Assembly (NCBI RefSeq): GCF_004028155.1
Contig: NZ_SBII01000004.1
Location: 62,001 to 126,000 of the forward strand
DNA from: Flavobacterium cerinum
GTDB taxonomy: Bacteria; Bacteroidota; Bacteroidia; Flavobacteriales; Flavobacteriaceae
Direction: 5' to 3'
Length of the DNA stretch: 64,000 nucleotides
Below the pieces are notes generated by a model, which made no database searches, was not told the DNA's origin, and saw only the letters and a program-made list of their open reading frames with translations. Shown here piece after piece: positions 23,587 through 33,242 of the stretch; position 1 is the stretch's first letter; the number at the start of each line of letters is the position of its first letter. The position numbers and the translations under genes were made by a program.

Positions 23587-26500
23587 ATGTTAGATAAGAT
23601 TATTCATTTCAGTATCAATAATAAATTTATTATTGGGCTGTTTACCTTAGCATTAGTCATAACAGGTACCTATTCATTATATAACCTGCCGATCGATGCC
23701 CTGCCTGATATTACCAATAATCAGGTACAAATCATTACAAGTTCGCCTACACTTGCTACCCAGGAAGTAGAGCAATTTATAACTTATCCTATTGAACAGG
23801 CTGTAAAACCTATTCCAAGAGTTGTAGAGCTTCGTTCTATAAGCCGCTTTGGATTAAGTGTTGTTACCGTTGTTTTTGAAGAAGATGTAGATATTTATTG
23901 GGCAAGAGCCCAAATATCAGAACGTATTAAAGAAGCTGAAGACGTTATCTCAAGAGATCTTGGCAAGCCCGAAATGGCACCTATAAGTACAGGATTGGGT
24001 GAAATATACCAATATGTAGTTTTTCCCGAAAAAGGATATGAAGATAAATTCAATGCAATAGACCTTAGAACAATTCAGGACTGGATAATTAAACCACAAT
24101 TAATTGGTACTAAAGGTGTAGCTGAAGTAAATACGCTTGGCGGTAAACTAAAACAGTATGAAATTGCTGTACAGCCGGATCGCTTAAAGAGCATGAATAC
24201 CACTATTGCTGAGATCTTTGCAGCCTTAGAATCCAACAATGAAAATACCGGAGGTGCTTATATCGATAAGAAACCCTACGCCTATTTTATCAGGGGTATA
24301 GGTATGGTAAGCGGTATCGACGATATCAACAAAATTGTTATTAAGAACCAAAACGGAATACCGATCCTTATTCGTGATGTAGCAAAGGTACAGATAGGCA
24401 GCAGTATTCGCTATGGAGCTGTTACTAAAGATGGTAAGGGGGAAGAAGTGAGCGGGATGGTAATGATGCTGAAAGGAGAAAATAGTGGTCAGGTGGTGGA
24501 ACGCGTAAAGGAAAAGATGGAACAGATAAAGAAATCTTTGCCCGAAGGTGTTTCTATAGAGCCATTTATGGACAGGACTAAATTAGTCGATAATGCCATT
24601 AGCACTGTAAAAACCAACTTAATAGAAGGTGCTCTTATTGTTATCTTCATCCTTGTATTATTACTGGGCAACTGGCGGGCAGGTCTTGTGGTAGCATCAG
24701 TAATTCCATTGGCATTACTGTTTGCCATCAGTATGATGAAACTCTTTGGTGTAAGCGGTAACCTGATGAGTTTGGGAGCAATAGACTTCGGGATTATTGT
24801 AGATGGAGCCGTTATTATTGTAGAGGCCATTATCCACCGACTCCAGGTCAGGAAGCCAGCTAAGCTTACTGCCGAAGAAATGAATAATGAGGTATACCAG
24901 GCTTCATCAAAAATAAGGAGCAGCGCTGCCTTTGGAGAGATCATTATATTAATAGTTTACCTCCCAATTTTAGCGCTTGTAGGTATAGAAGGCAAGATGT
25001 TTGGACCTATGGCACAAACGGTTTCGTTTGCTATTCTGGGTGCTTTTATACTATCCTTGACGTATGTTCCAATGATGAGTTCATTGGTACTCAAAAAAGA
25101 AACCGGGCATACCCCTAACATAAGTGATAGAATAATTAATGCTATATATAACTTTTACAAGCCATTGCTTAATAAAGCTTTAGAAGCTAAAAGAGTTGTG
25201 GTAGGGGCATCAGTCGCTCTGTTTATAGCGGCATTATTTATATTCAATTCATTGGGCGGTGAGTTTATTCCAACGCTTGATGAGGGAGATGTTGCAACCC
25301 ACCTTATCATTGCTTCGGGTAGTTCACTTTCGCAGGAAATTGAGGCTACAACCAAAGCAGAACAGATACTTAAATCGAAATTTCCAGAAGTTACTATGGT
25401 GGTAACCAAAATTGGTAGTGCCGAGATCCCTACCGATCCGATGCCAATTGAAGCAGGAGATATGATTATTCTTTTAAAAGATAAATCGGAATGGACATCA
25501 GCTAAAACAAAGGAAGAACTCATGAAAAAGATGGAAGAAGCATTGGAAGAAATTCCGGGTGCTACTACCGAATTTTCACAGCCTATCCAGATGCGTTTTA
25601 ATGAACTGATGACTGGTGTGCGTAGTGATGTGGCCATCAAGATATTTGGAGAAGATATCGATATGCTTGTGAGTAAAGGCGATGAGGTATTGGAACTTAT
25701 AAAGGGTATTGAAGGCGTATCGGATGCTAAGGCAGAACGTGTATCAGGCCTGCCACAGATAACTGTGCGTTACAATAAAGATAAACTGGCACTGTACGGA
25801 CTTAATATCGGTGATCTGAACAGGATCATAAGGATGGGTTTTGCCGGAGAATCGACAGGACTGGTATATGAAGGTGAGAAACGTTTTGACCTTGTAGTGC
25901 GCCTTGATGAAGATAGTCGTCAGGATATAGCCAATGTAAAATCCCTGTTTATAACACTGCCTTCGGGTAGCCAGATACCTCTGGAACAGGTAGCCGATAT
26001 TCAATATGAGAACGGGCCAATGCAGATTAGCCGTGAAGACGGTAAACGTAGGATCGTTGTGGGTTTTAATGTAAGGGGGAAAGATATTCAGGGTGTTGTA
26101 GAACAAATACAGGAGAAACTGGAAAGCAATTTCAAACTTCCTGACGGATATTATGTAACCTATGGCGGCCAGTTTGAAAACCTTGTTGAAGCCAACAAAC
26201 GTTTAATGGTTGCTGTGCCTATAGCACTGGGATTAATATTCGTATTGCTTTATTTTACATTCAAATCCATAAAACAATCATTGCTTATTTTCACTGCGAT
26301 ACCACTATCTGCCATTGGAGGTATATTCGCCTTATGGCTAAGGGATATGCCTTTTAGTATTTCGGCAGGCGTAGGCTTTATTGCTTTGTTTGGTGTTTCG
26401 GTACTAAACGGGATCGTATTGATATCGTATTTTAATCAGCTTAAAAAAGAAGGAATGGATAGTATTTATGAACGTATAAGAGAAGGTACTAAAGTAAGGC

Positions 26501-27936
26501 TTAGGCCGGTTATACTTACGGCTTCGGTTGCATCGTTAGGTTTTCTTCCTATGGCTATTAGCAGTAGTGCAGGGGCAGAGGTTCAAAAACCTTTAGCTAC
26601 AGTAGTAATAGGCGGATTAATAACTGCTACACTCTTAACACTTATTGTACTGCCGATACTGTATTACTATTTCGAGAAAGGTATTAAGTCAAGCCTTAAG
26701 CCTAATACTAAAGTAATAACAGTTATTTTATTAAGCTTATCGGGTATTGTGGCCAATGCGCAAATACCTCAAAAGATGGATTTGCCAAAGGCGATAGAGC
26801 TTGGACTGAAAAACAATCAGTCCATTCAGGCATCCCAATTGGAAAATAAAATGCAGGAGCAGTTAAAAGGAACTGTTTATGAATTGCCTAAAACAGAGAT
26901 TAATGGCCAATTTGGGCAGATAAACTCAAAAAAACAGGATAAGAATCTTAGTGTTTCGCAGAGTTTTAGTCCGTTTCAGTTTGGAGCAAAAAAGAAACTG
27001 CAAACGGCAAGCACTACCTCCAGTCAATTAAAGGTAGGTGTTACCAAGCAGGAAATCATCTTCAATATAAGACAGTCCTGGAATTTGTTGTTGTACCATA
27101 GTGAACTTAATAAAGTTTTGAACAAGCAAAATGTACTAATGAAACGCTTTGTACAGGCAGCTGATTTAAAGTTTAAAACAGGCGAAATAGGTTCGCTGGA
27201 AAAGGTAACGGCAATTGCGAGACAGCAGGAACTGGAACAGCAGGTAAAACAAAATACAACAATGCTTAACGTTGAGAAATCGAAACTTAACGTGTTTATA
27301 AACAGCACAGTCGATTTTACAGTTGCAGATACTTCGTTTACAGTATTACCTTCACTAATGGTTTTAGATTCGGCACAGATCAAGCAAAACCCTAATGTTC
27401 AGCTGGCCTTACAGGAAGTACAGGTTGCAGAAGCGAGCAGGAAAGTAGAGAAATCTGCGTTATGGCCTGATCTTTCTGCCGGTTATTTTATACAGTCGCT
27501 AACAGGAAATCAGGAATTTGACGGACAGACCCGTTATTATGACGGTGCACTACGTTTTCAGGGGTTTTCGGTAGGGGTAACGATTCCGCTTTTTGCGGGC
27601 GGTAATGCTTCGCGAATAAGGGCTTCTAAAACAAATATCGAAGTACAGCAAAAAAATGCCGACTATCTGCACCAGCAGTTAAAAAGCCAGTACCAGCAGC
27701 AAACGAAGCAGTTAAATATGTACCAGTCACTATTGGATTATTACAAGAACACGGCTTTGCCTAATGCTAATATCATTACTAACAATGCCACAAAATCGTA
27801 TCTTAACGGTGATATCGCTTATGTGGAATATGTACAGGGTTTAGAGACAGCTCTTACCATTAGGATCAACTATATTAACGCTATAAACAAATACAACGAA
27901 ACAGTGATTAACCTTCAATTCTTGGTAAATCAATAA
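23587..27936 (+). CDS. czcA: CzcA/CusA heavy-metal RND pump fused to a TolC-like domain
   Basis: The protein is 1449 aa. Residues 1-1035 are a complete HME-type RND transporter: two sets of six helices and two periplasmic loops. TM4 carries DFGIIVDGAVIIVEA (Asp400, Asp406, Glu413), which is the CzcA-type (divalent Zn/Co/Cd) proton-relay motif rather than the CusA one; the usual final Asn is Ala. Residues 1040-1058 look like an internal signal peptide ending ANA-Q, and about 1060-1449 form a complete outer-membrane-factor (TolC) domain with two coiled-coil repeats. The frame is uninterrupted. With the adaptor 10 bp downstream it would form a whole tripartite efflux system. Confidence 0.93.
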   Translation: MLDKIIHFSINNKFIIGLFTLALVITGTYSLYNLPIDALPDITNNQVQIITSSPTLATQEVEQFITYPIEQAVKPIPRVVELRSISRFGLSVVTVVFEEDVDIYWARAQISERIKEAEDVISRDLGKPEMAPISTGLGEIYQYVVFPEKGYEDKFNAIDLRTIQDWIIKPQLIGTKGVAEVNTLGGKLKQYEIAVQPDRLKSMNTTIAEIFAALESNNENTGGAYIDKKPYAYFIRGIGMVSGIDDINKIVIKNQNGIPILIRDVAKVQIGSSIRYGAVTKDGKGEEVSGMVMMLKGENSGQVVERVKEKMEQIKKSLPEGVSIEPFMDRTKLVDNAISTVKTNLIEGALIVIFILVLLLGNWRAGLVVASVIPLALLFAISMMKLFGVSGNLMSLGAIDFGIIVDGAVIIVEAIIHRLQVRKPAKLTAEEMNNEVYQASSKIRSSAAFGEIIILIVYLPILALVGIEGKMFGPMAQTVSFAILGAFILSLTYVPMMSSLVLKKETGHTPNISDRIINAIYNFYKPLLNKALEAKRVVVGASVALFIAALFIFNSLGGEFIPTLDEGDVATHLIIASGSSLSQEIEATTKAEQILKSKFPEVTMVVTKIGSAEIPTDPMPIEAGDMIILLKDKSEWTSAKTKEELMKKMEEALEEIPGATTEFSQPIQMRFNELMTGVRSDVAIKIFGEDIDMLVSKGDEVLELIKGIEGVSDAKAERVSGLPQITVRYNKDKLALYGLNIGDLNRIIRMGFAGESTGLVYEGEKRFDLVVRLDEDSRQDIANVKSLFITLPSGSQIPLEQVADIQYENGPMQISREDGKRRIVVGFNVRGKDIQGVVEQIQEKLESNFKLPDGYYVTYGGQFENLVEANKRLMVAVPIALGLIFVLLYFTFKSIKQSLLIFTAIPLSAIGGIFALWLRDMPFSISAGVGFIALFGVSVLNGIVLISYFNQLKKEGMDSIYERIREGTKVRLRPVILTASVASLGFLPMAISSSAGAEVQKPLATVVIGGLITATLLTLIVLPILYYYFEKGIKSSLKPNTKVITVILLSLSGIVANAQIPQKMDLPKAIELGLKNNQSIQASQLENKMQEQLKGTVYELPKTEINGQFGQINSKKQDKNLSVSQSFSPFQFGAKKKLQTASTTSSQLKVGVTKQEIIFNIRQSWNLLLYHSELNKVLNKQNVLMKRFVQAADLKFKTGEIGSLEKVTAIARQQELEQQVKQNTTMLNVEKSKLNVFINSTVDFTVADTSFTVLPSLMVLDSAQIKQNPNVQLALQEVQVAEASRKVEKSALWPDLSAGYFIQSLTGNQEFDGQTRYYDGALRFQGFSVGVTIPLFAGGNASRIRASKTNIEVQQKNADYLHQQLKSQYQQQTKQLNMYQSLLDYYKNTALPNANIITNNATKSYLNGDIAYVEYVQGLETALTIRINYINAINKYNETVINLQFLVNQ

Positions 27937-27946
27937 TTAAGTAAAG

Positions 27947-29230
27947 ATGAAAAAACAAAATATAATATACATAGTCCTTGGTGTAGTGTTACTTGCAGCG
28001 TTAGGTTACTTTCTTTTGAGAGATACCAAAAAAGCTGACGGGCACGATCATAATGAAGCAGAGGCACATAAAGAACAACCCAAAGCAACATCTCAGACAG
28101 CAATTAAGGAAGTAGAATTGAATGAAGCACAATACAAAGCATCTGATATTGTACTGGGAGGCTTTAGTATGAAAAACCTTAGCGATGTAGTTAATGCCAA
28201 CGGTTACACGAAATTGCCGCCGCAAAACCAGGCAGACATATCGGTGTATTTATCAGGTCTCGTGAAGACCATCAATGTAATTGAAGGTGAATATGTAAAG
28301 AAAGGAAAGGTACTGGCTACAATAGAAAGCCTTGAATTAGCTAAACTGCAGGAAGAGTATCATACTTCAAAAAGTAATCTGGACTTCCTGACGCTGGAAT
28401 ATGAAAGACAAAAGACCCTGAGCGACGAGAACGTAAATTCGAAAAAAGTGTTCCAAAGAACCAAATCCGACTTCGAAATTGAAAAAGCACGCTACAATTC
28501 GCTTCAAAAACAGTTAAATATCTTAAATTTAGGTAGTGCAAAAGGTACGGCTTCATTAATGCCGGTTGTGGCTTCAATATCAGGATATATTACCCAGGTA
28601 AATGTGAAAATAGGAAGTACTGCTGAAATTGGAAAACCGTTGTTTACTATTGTCGATAATTCTAAACTTCATGTGGATCTATTGGTATATGAAAAAGACC
28701 TGCAAAAGGTAAAACCGGGTCAGGACATACGATTCACGTTAACCAATCAGGACAATACCGAGATAAGAGGGAAAGTGTTTAATATTAGCCAGTCGTTTGA
28801 GAATGAAACTAAATCGGTTGCTGTCCACGCAGATATTACGAACAATAGTAAAGCATTGATTCCTGGAATGTATGTAAACGCCCTGATCGATGTAGGTACA
28901 AGAGAAGTTCAGGCACTGCCACTTGATGCGGTTATTAAGGCAGACGGCAGGGAGTTCATTTTTATACTGGAAGAAGGCCATGAGGAAGAAGAGCACAATC
29001 ATGATGAAAAAGAAGGGCATTCGCACGAAGATGGACACGAGCATAAAGAAGAAGGAAAGACCTATCATTTTCAGCGTATAGAAGTAAAAACGGGAACCTC
29101 TCAATTGGGTTATGTCCAGGTTACTTTATTACAGGAAATCGATAAGGATGCAAAAATCGTATTAAAGGGAGCCTATTATATTCAAAGCCATTTGTTGAAA
29201 AGTGAAGGCGGCGGTGGCCATCAGCATTAA
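27947..29230 (+). CDS. czcB: CzcB/CusB-type periplasmic adaptor
   Basis: The 427-aa membrane-fusion protein links the RND pump to the outer-membrane channel. It has an N-terminal membrane anchor (residues 5-23), a His/Glu stretch straight after it (DGHDHNEAEAHKE), a split lipoyl/barrel-sandwich domain around a coiled-coil hairpin (about 95-215), a beta-barrel domain, and an unusual His-rich insertion at about residues 343-370 (EEEEHNHDEKEGHSHEDGHE) in the membrane-proximal region. The His clusters suggest Zn/Co/Ni or Cu binding before hand-over to the pump. It starts 10 bp after czcA. Confidence 0.92.
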   Translation: MKKQNIIYIVLGVVLLAALGYFLLRDTKKADGHDHNEAEAHKEQPKATSQTAIKEVELNEAQYKASDIVLGGFSMKNLSDVVNANGYTKLPPQNQADISVYLSGLVKTINVIEGEYVKKGKVLATIESLELAKLQEEYHTSKSNLDFLTLEYERQKTLSDENVNSKKVFQRTKSDFEIEKARYNSLQKQLNILNLGSAKGTASLMPVVASISGYITQVNVKIGSTAEIGKPLFTIVDNSKLHVDLLVYEKDLQKVKPGQDIRFTLTNQDNTEIRGKVFNISQSFENETKSVAVHADITNNSKALIPGMYVNALIDVGTREVQALPLDAVIKADGREFIFILEEGHEEEEHNHDEKEGHSHEDGHEHKEEGKTYHFQRIEVKTGTSQLGYVQVTLLQEIDKDAKIVLKGAYYIQSHLLKSEGGGGHQH

Positions 29231-29247
29231 TATAAATTCATACTATT

Positions 29248-31167
29248 ATGGGAGATTGCTGTAGTACTGATCATAAAAAAGAAGCTGTAGCGCAGGAAGA
29301 AAGTTTTTTTCGGAGAAACAAGGGCTACATTGCTGCATCTATAAGTTTTGTACTGCTTATTCTGGGCATTATTTTCGAACAGACCGAAGCAGCGTTTTTT
29401 ACACATCCGGTTAATCTTATTTGGTATATCGTAGCCTATGTTTTTGTGGGGCTTCCTGTAAATATAAGAGCATTAGACGAAATAAGGCACGGGAATGTTT
29501 TCTCTGAATTTTTCCTGATGTCTATTGCAACCATCGGTGCCTTTTTTATAGGGCAGTATTCCGAAGGTGTGGCTGTAATGTTATTCTATACCATTGGCGA
29601 ATTGTTTCAGGATGCTGCTGTAGACAGGGCTACCCGAAGCATAAAAGCATTACTTGACATTCGCCCGGATACGGTTACCGTATTAAGAAACGGGAGGGAA
29701 GAAGTAGTTAATCCGTCTGAAGTAGCAATTGGGGAGATCATCCAGATAAAATCGGGTGAAAAAGTGGCTTTAGATGGTGAGTTATTGTCTGAAACTGCTT
29801 CCTTTAATACAGCAGCACTAACAGGAGAAAGCAAGCCTGATACCAAGTCTAAAACTGATGTGGTACTGGCAGGTATGATTAACCTCCATACTCTTGTTGA
29901 AGTTAAAGTTACCGCGCTGTTTAAGGATAGTAAACTATCCAAAATATTGGAAATGGTGCAGGATGCAACGGCGAAAAAATCAAAAACCCAGTTGTTTATA
30001 TCCAGGTTTGCAAAGATCTATACACCTATAGTTGTGTTCCTTGCCATTGGTATATTATTGCTGCCTTACTTTTTTGTAGATACTTATGTGTTTAATGACT
30101 GGTTGTATCGCGCGCTAGTATTTTTGGTTATTTCATGTCCATGTGCTTTGGTCGTTTCTATTCCGTTAGGATATTTTGGTGGTATAGGTTTAGCATCCCG
30201 CAAAGGAATTTTGTTTAAAGGTGGGAATTATCTGGATGTAATGACAAAAGTGGATACTGTGATCATGGACAAGACAGGTACACTTACCAAAGGTGTATTT
30301 AAAGTTCAGGAGGTGGTTACCAGTAATTTCGACAAACAGGAAATGCTCAAGCTGGTTGCAGCACTGGAAAACAAATCGACACACCCTATTGCTAAGGCGG
30401 TTGTTCAATATGCAGGAGAAGCCACTATAAGAACAGTATCTATTGAAGATGTAAGGGAAATTGCCGGGCACGGATTATCCGGGATTATAGAGGGTAAGAA
30501 AGTGCTGGCTGGAAATTTAAAACTGCTTAAGAAATTCAATATTGCTTATGATGCTGCTATTGAAGGAAATGTTGAGACCATTGTAGTTGTTGCGATAGAC
30601 GATCAATATGCCGGGTATATAACTATTGCCGATGAAATTAAGGAAGATGCTAAAGAGGCGATAGAACGTTTGCATGCACTCGGAATTAAAACGGTAATGC
30701 TGAGCGGAGACAAACAAAGCATCGTTGATAAAGTAGCGAAAGCGTTGAATATCGATACGGCATTTGGTGATCTGCTTCCGGAGAATAAAGTACAAAAGGT
30801 TCAGGAACTGAAAGGCCAGGGACGTACTATCGCTTTTGTGGGCGATGGTGTTAATGATGCTCCTGTAATCGCGCTTGCCGATGCAGGTATTGCTATGGGC
30901 GGATTGGGTAGTGATGCAACTATTGAAACTGCCGATGTGGTGATCCAGAACGACCAGCCGGTAAAAATTGCAACTGCAATACAGGTGGGTAAAATTACCC
31001 GCAGAATAGTAATGCAGAACATTAGCCTTGCCTTTGGGGTAAAAGTGATTGTTCTTATTTTGGGAGCAGGTGGTTTAGCTAATTTATGGGAGGCTGTTTT
31101 TGCCGATGTAGGTGTGGCGCTGCTCGCAATTTTAAATGCTGTGCGAATTCAAAGAACAAAATTATAG
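29248..31167 (+). CDS. P1B-2 (Zn/Cd/Pb) heavy-metal-exporting ATPase
   Basis: The 639-aa P-type ATPase has CPC at 297-299, the phosphorylation motif DKTGTL (Asp341), the HP motif STHPIAKAV, and the hinge GDGVNDAPV. TM7-TM8 have NISLAFGVKVIV (Lys) and NLWEAVFADVGVALLAILNA (Asp), which are the ZntA/CadA determinants for Zn, Cd and Pb, not the YN/MSS set of copper pumps. There is no N-terminal HMA domain; instead the first 12 residues contain a CysCys-His motif (GDCCSTDHKK). It exports metal into the periplasm for the RND pump just upstream. Confidence 0.93.
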   Translation: MGDCCSTDHKKEAVAQEESFFRRNKGYIAASISFVLLILGIIFEQTEAAFFTHPVNLIWYIVAYVFVGLPVNIRALDEIRHGNVFSEFFLMSIATIGAFFIGQYSEGVAVMLFYTIGELFQDAAVDRATRSIKALLDIRPDTVTVLRNGREEVVNPSEVAIGEIIQIKSGEKVALDGELLSETASFNTAALTGESKPDTKSKTDVVLAGMINLHTLVEVKVTALFKDSKLSKILEMVQDATAKKSKTQLFISRFAKIYTPIVVFLAIGILLLPYFFVDTYVFNDWLYRALVFLVISCPCALVVSIPLGYFGGIGLASRKGILFKGGNYLDVMTKVDTVIMDKTGTLTKGVFKVQEVVTSNFDKQEMLKLVAALENKSTHPIAKAVVQYAGEATIRTVSIEDVREIAGHGLSGIIEGKKVLAGNLKLLKKFNIAYDAAIEGNVETIVVVAIDDQYAGYITIADEIKEDAKEAIERLHALGIKTVMLSGDKQSIVDKVAKALNIDTAFGDLLPENKVQKVQELKGQGRTIAFVGDGVNDAPVIALADAGIAMGGLGSDATIETADVVIQNDQPVKIATAIQVGKITRRIVMQNISLAFGVKVIVLILGAGGLANLWEAVFADVGVALLAILNAVRIQRTKL

Positions 31168-31297
31168 ACTGATAGAGGCTGTTTCTTTCTTTTTTTTGAG
31201 AGAGGGAACAGTCTTTATTTATTGCGATAAATCGTATAAATGGATTAAAAATTTATGTATTAACAAGTTGTTGTGCGTTACCAATACGTTTTTTGAA

Positions 31298-31305
31298 TAC
31301 TTTTG
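31298..31305 (+). promoter_or_regulatory. -7 element inside the island (TACTTTTG)
   Basis: TACTTTTG lies 19 bp upstream of the ATG at 31325 and would start a second transcript in the island. A TTG lies 24 nt upstream, one base outside the usual spacing. Confidence 0.4.
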
Positions 31306-31324
31306 TACAATACTTCATTAAAAG

Positions 31325-31711
31325 ATGAAAAAGCTGTTTGCTGTTATATTAATGGTTATGTACTTAATCCCGGCTGTTGGGGTTCATGTATCTGCGCATT
31401 TTTGTGGCGGTGAGTTGTCGTCTGTTTCCCACTATAGTGTCGAAAAGCAAAAATGCTTTTGTGGCAGCAAAAAAATGGGTAAAGGTTGTTGTGATGACAA
31501 ACAGGTAACCATTAAAATTGACAAACAGCAAAAAACAGAATTTCAAACCCTGAAATTCTCTAATCCAATAGTTGCTCTGCCTTCAGTACCTGTAACTTTT
31601 CAGGCGCCTTATACAATTAAAAGTATAGACAGAGTAGATTACGATCTATTTCACCCGCCTAATCTCTACGAGCAGCCAATATATCTGCTCAACAGGGTTT
31701 TCAGAATTTGA
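31325..31711 (+). CDS. HYC_CC_PP-family exported protein
   Basis: The 128-aa protein has a signal peptide (1-24), then the family landmarks: HFCGG (His25, Cys27), a CFC pair (Cys44, Cys46), adjacent CysCys (55-56) and a HPP motif in the C-terminal part. The name HYC_CC_PP refers to these motifs; here the first motif is HFC. It occurs in Bacteroidota metal-resistance regions; the biochemical role is not known. The context suggests copper or zinc binding in the periplasm. It begins the second half of the island, 157 bp after the ATPase gene. Confidence 0.8.
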   Translation: MKKLFAVILMVMYLIPAVGVHVSAHFCGGELSSVSHYSVEKQKCFCGSKKMGKGCCDDKQVTIKIDKQQKTEFQTLKFSNPIVALPSVPVTFQAPYTIKSIDRVDYDLFHPPNLYEQPIYLLNRVFRI

Positions 31712-31803
31712 TTTTTTAGTTGATTAAGTACATCCGATACATTCTTTGTATACGGATCATTTGTGTATTCACTCAATTCAGATTAATTAAATTCAATTTC
31801 AAA

Positions 31804-32655
31804 ATGAAAACTATAAAAAATATACTGCTGATGTTAAGCCTGTTATTTGTTGTAACAGGATGCGAAGGTCAAATAAAAAATGCTAAAAAAGAGACCGTTA
31901 AAGTATATGGTAACTGCGGAATGTGCAAAAAGACCATTGAAAAAGCAGCCAATGAAAAAGGCGTTGTAAAAGCAGATTGGGATATTGACAGCAATATGCT
32001 GACCATGACCTATGATTCTGCAAAAACGAATCCTGATGCCATCCTTAAAAAAGTAGCCTATGCGGGTTATGACAGCGATAAATTCAGAGCTCCTGATGAA
32101 GCGTATGATGCACTTCACGGATGCTGCCAGTACGACAGACCTGTTAAAAATACAGCTAAAGCAGAAAGTCACGATGCACACAAGGGGCATGATATGGCTG
32201 TTTCCGAAACGAAAGATGTACAAGGTGGTTTAATGGATAAGGTTATTGCTTCTTATTTTGCGGTTAAAGATGCTTTGGTAAAATCGAACGGTACAGCAGT
32301 TGCTACAGCAGCAGTTGAATTGACAAAAGCTATTGCAGCAGTTCCGATGGATAAAATGACTAAAGAGCAGCACACGATATGGATGAAAGTTTTACCGGCG
32401 GTTAAAGAAGATGCCGAACATATTGCAGATACTAAAGATGTAAAACACCAAAGAGAACATTTTACAACTTTATCGGCTAATATATACCAGGTTTTAAAAA
32501 CGTTCAAAACAAATGAGGCAGTATATTACCAAAAATGCCCAATGTTTAATGATGGGAAAGGGGCTAACTGGTTAAGTAAAGACAAAGACATTAAAAACCC
32601 ATATTACGGCAGCGCAATGCTTACCTGCGGGAGTACTGTTGAAACTTTGAAGTAA
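31804..32655 (+). CDS. Lipoprotein with HMA domain and DUF3347 domain
   Basis: The ATG at 31804 gives a lipoprotein signal with lipobox VVTGC (Cys20); the frame is open further up but without a signal sequence. Residues 32-100 are a heavy-metal-associated domain with Cys38-x-x-Cys41 (GNCGMCKK). A linker rich in His (HDAHKGHDM) leads to a DUF3347 domain (about 135-283) ending in CPM-x-FNDGKG-x-WLS, the region linked to copper in CusB-type adaptors. Inferred role: membrane-anchored periplasmic Cu+ chaperone handing metal to the efflux proteins. 283 aa. Confidence 0.85.
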   Translation: MKTIKNILLMLSLLFVVTGCEGQIKNAKKETVKVYGNCGMCKKTIEKAANEKGVVKADWDIDSNMLTMTYDSAKTNPDAILKKVAYAGYDSDKFRAPDEAYDALHGCCQYDRPVKNTAKAESHDAHKGHDMAVSETKDVQGGLMDKVIASYFAVKDALVKSNGTAVATAAVELTKAIAAVPMDKMTKEQHTIWMKVLPAVKEDAEHIADTKDVKHQREHFTTLSANIYQVLKTFKTNEAVYYQKCPMFNDGKGANWLSKDKDIKNPYYGSAMLTCGSTVETLK

Positions 32656-32691
32656 CCATCTTATTTTACCAACCTAATCAGATCATAAACA

Positions 32692-33231
32692 ATGAAAAGT
32701 ATCATTTTAATTATAGCTGTTGCCTTACTTCCATTTATGGCATCGGCCCAGATAAAAAAAGCCAGCCTTCAGGCAAGCGGCCTAACCTGCAGTATGTGCA
32801 GTAATTCGGTTTTAAAATCACTTAAAGCCGTTCCTTTTGTTGGAACGATAGAAAGTGATGTAGAAACTTCTACGTTTAATATCACTTTTAAAGACGGACA
32901 GGAAGTAGACCTTGATGCTTTGCAGAAAGCAGTTTCTAAAGCAGGATTTTCGGTATCCAAATTAGTATTTACAATTAATGTAGGTGCTATAAAAGTGAAA
33001 GAAGATACCCATGTTGCTATTAATGGAAAGACTTATCATTTTATCAATGTAAAGGAAAAAGCATTGAATGGTGATGTAGACCTAACTCTGATAGACAAAA
33101 ATTTTGTAACTTCTAAAGAGTTTAAAAAATTTAAAGGTCAGACAAAAATGGCATGTTACACAACCGGAACAAAGCAGGCTTGCTGCTCTTCCGGTATGGG
33201 TAATGACCGCATGTATCACGTAACAATATAA
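32692..33231 (+). CDS. Exported HMA-domain protein
   Basis: The 179-aa protein has a signal peptide ending SAQ at residue 20, then an HMA domain with Cys33-x-x-Cys36 (LTCSMCSNSV). The C-terminal half is a different beta-rich region and carries additional cysteines (MACYTTGTKQACCSS) and a terminal Met/His segment. Periplasmic metal chaperone or scavenger is the likely role. It is 36 bp after the DUF3347 lipoprotein gene and 11 bp before the next gene, so it belongs to the same operon. Confidence 0.8.
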   Translation: MKSIILIIAVALLPFMASAQIKKASLQASGLTCSMCSNSVLKSLKAVPFVGTIESDVETSTFNITFKDGQEVDLDALQKAVSKAGFSVSKLVFTINVGAIKVKEDTHVAINGKTYHFINVKEKALNGDVDLTLIDKNFVTSKEFKKFKGQTKMACYTTGTKQACCSSGMGNDRMYHVTI

Positions 33232-33242
33232 AAACGGGATAC

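Noticed and set aside
26600-26800. Frameshift or assembly fusion joining czcA and an outer-membrane-factor gene
   Set aside because: The frame is continuous and the linker is well formed; the same fusion is known in Bacteroidota, so it is taken as real.
29248-31167. Copper specificity of the first ATPase
   Set aside because: TM7/TM8 residues match ZntA/CadA (Lys and Asp) and not the copper set, although the gene lies in an island with copper genes.
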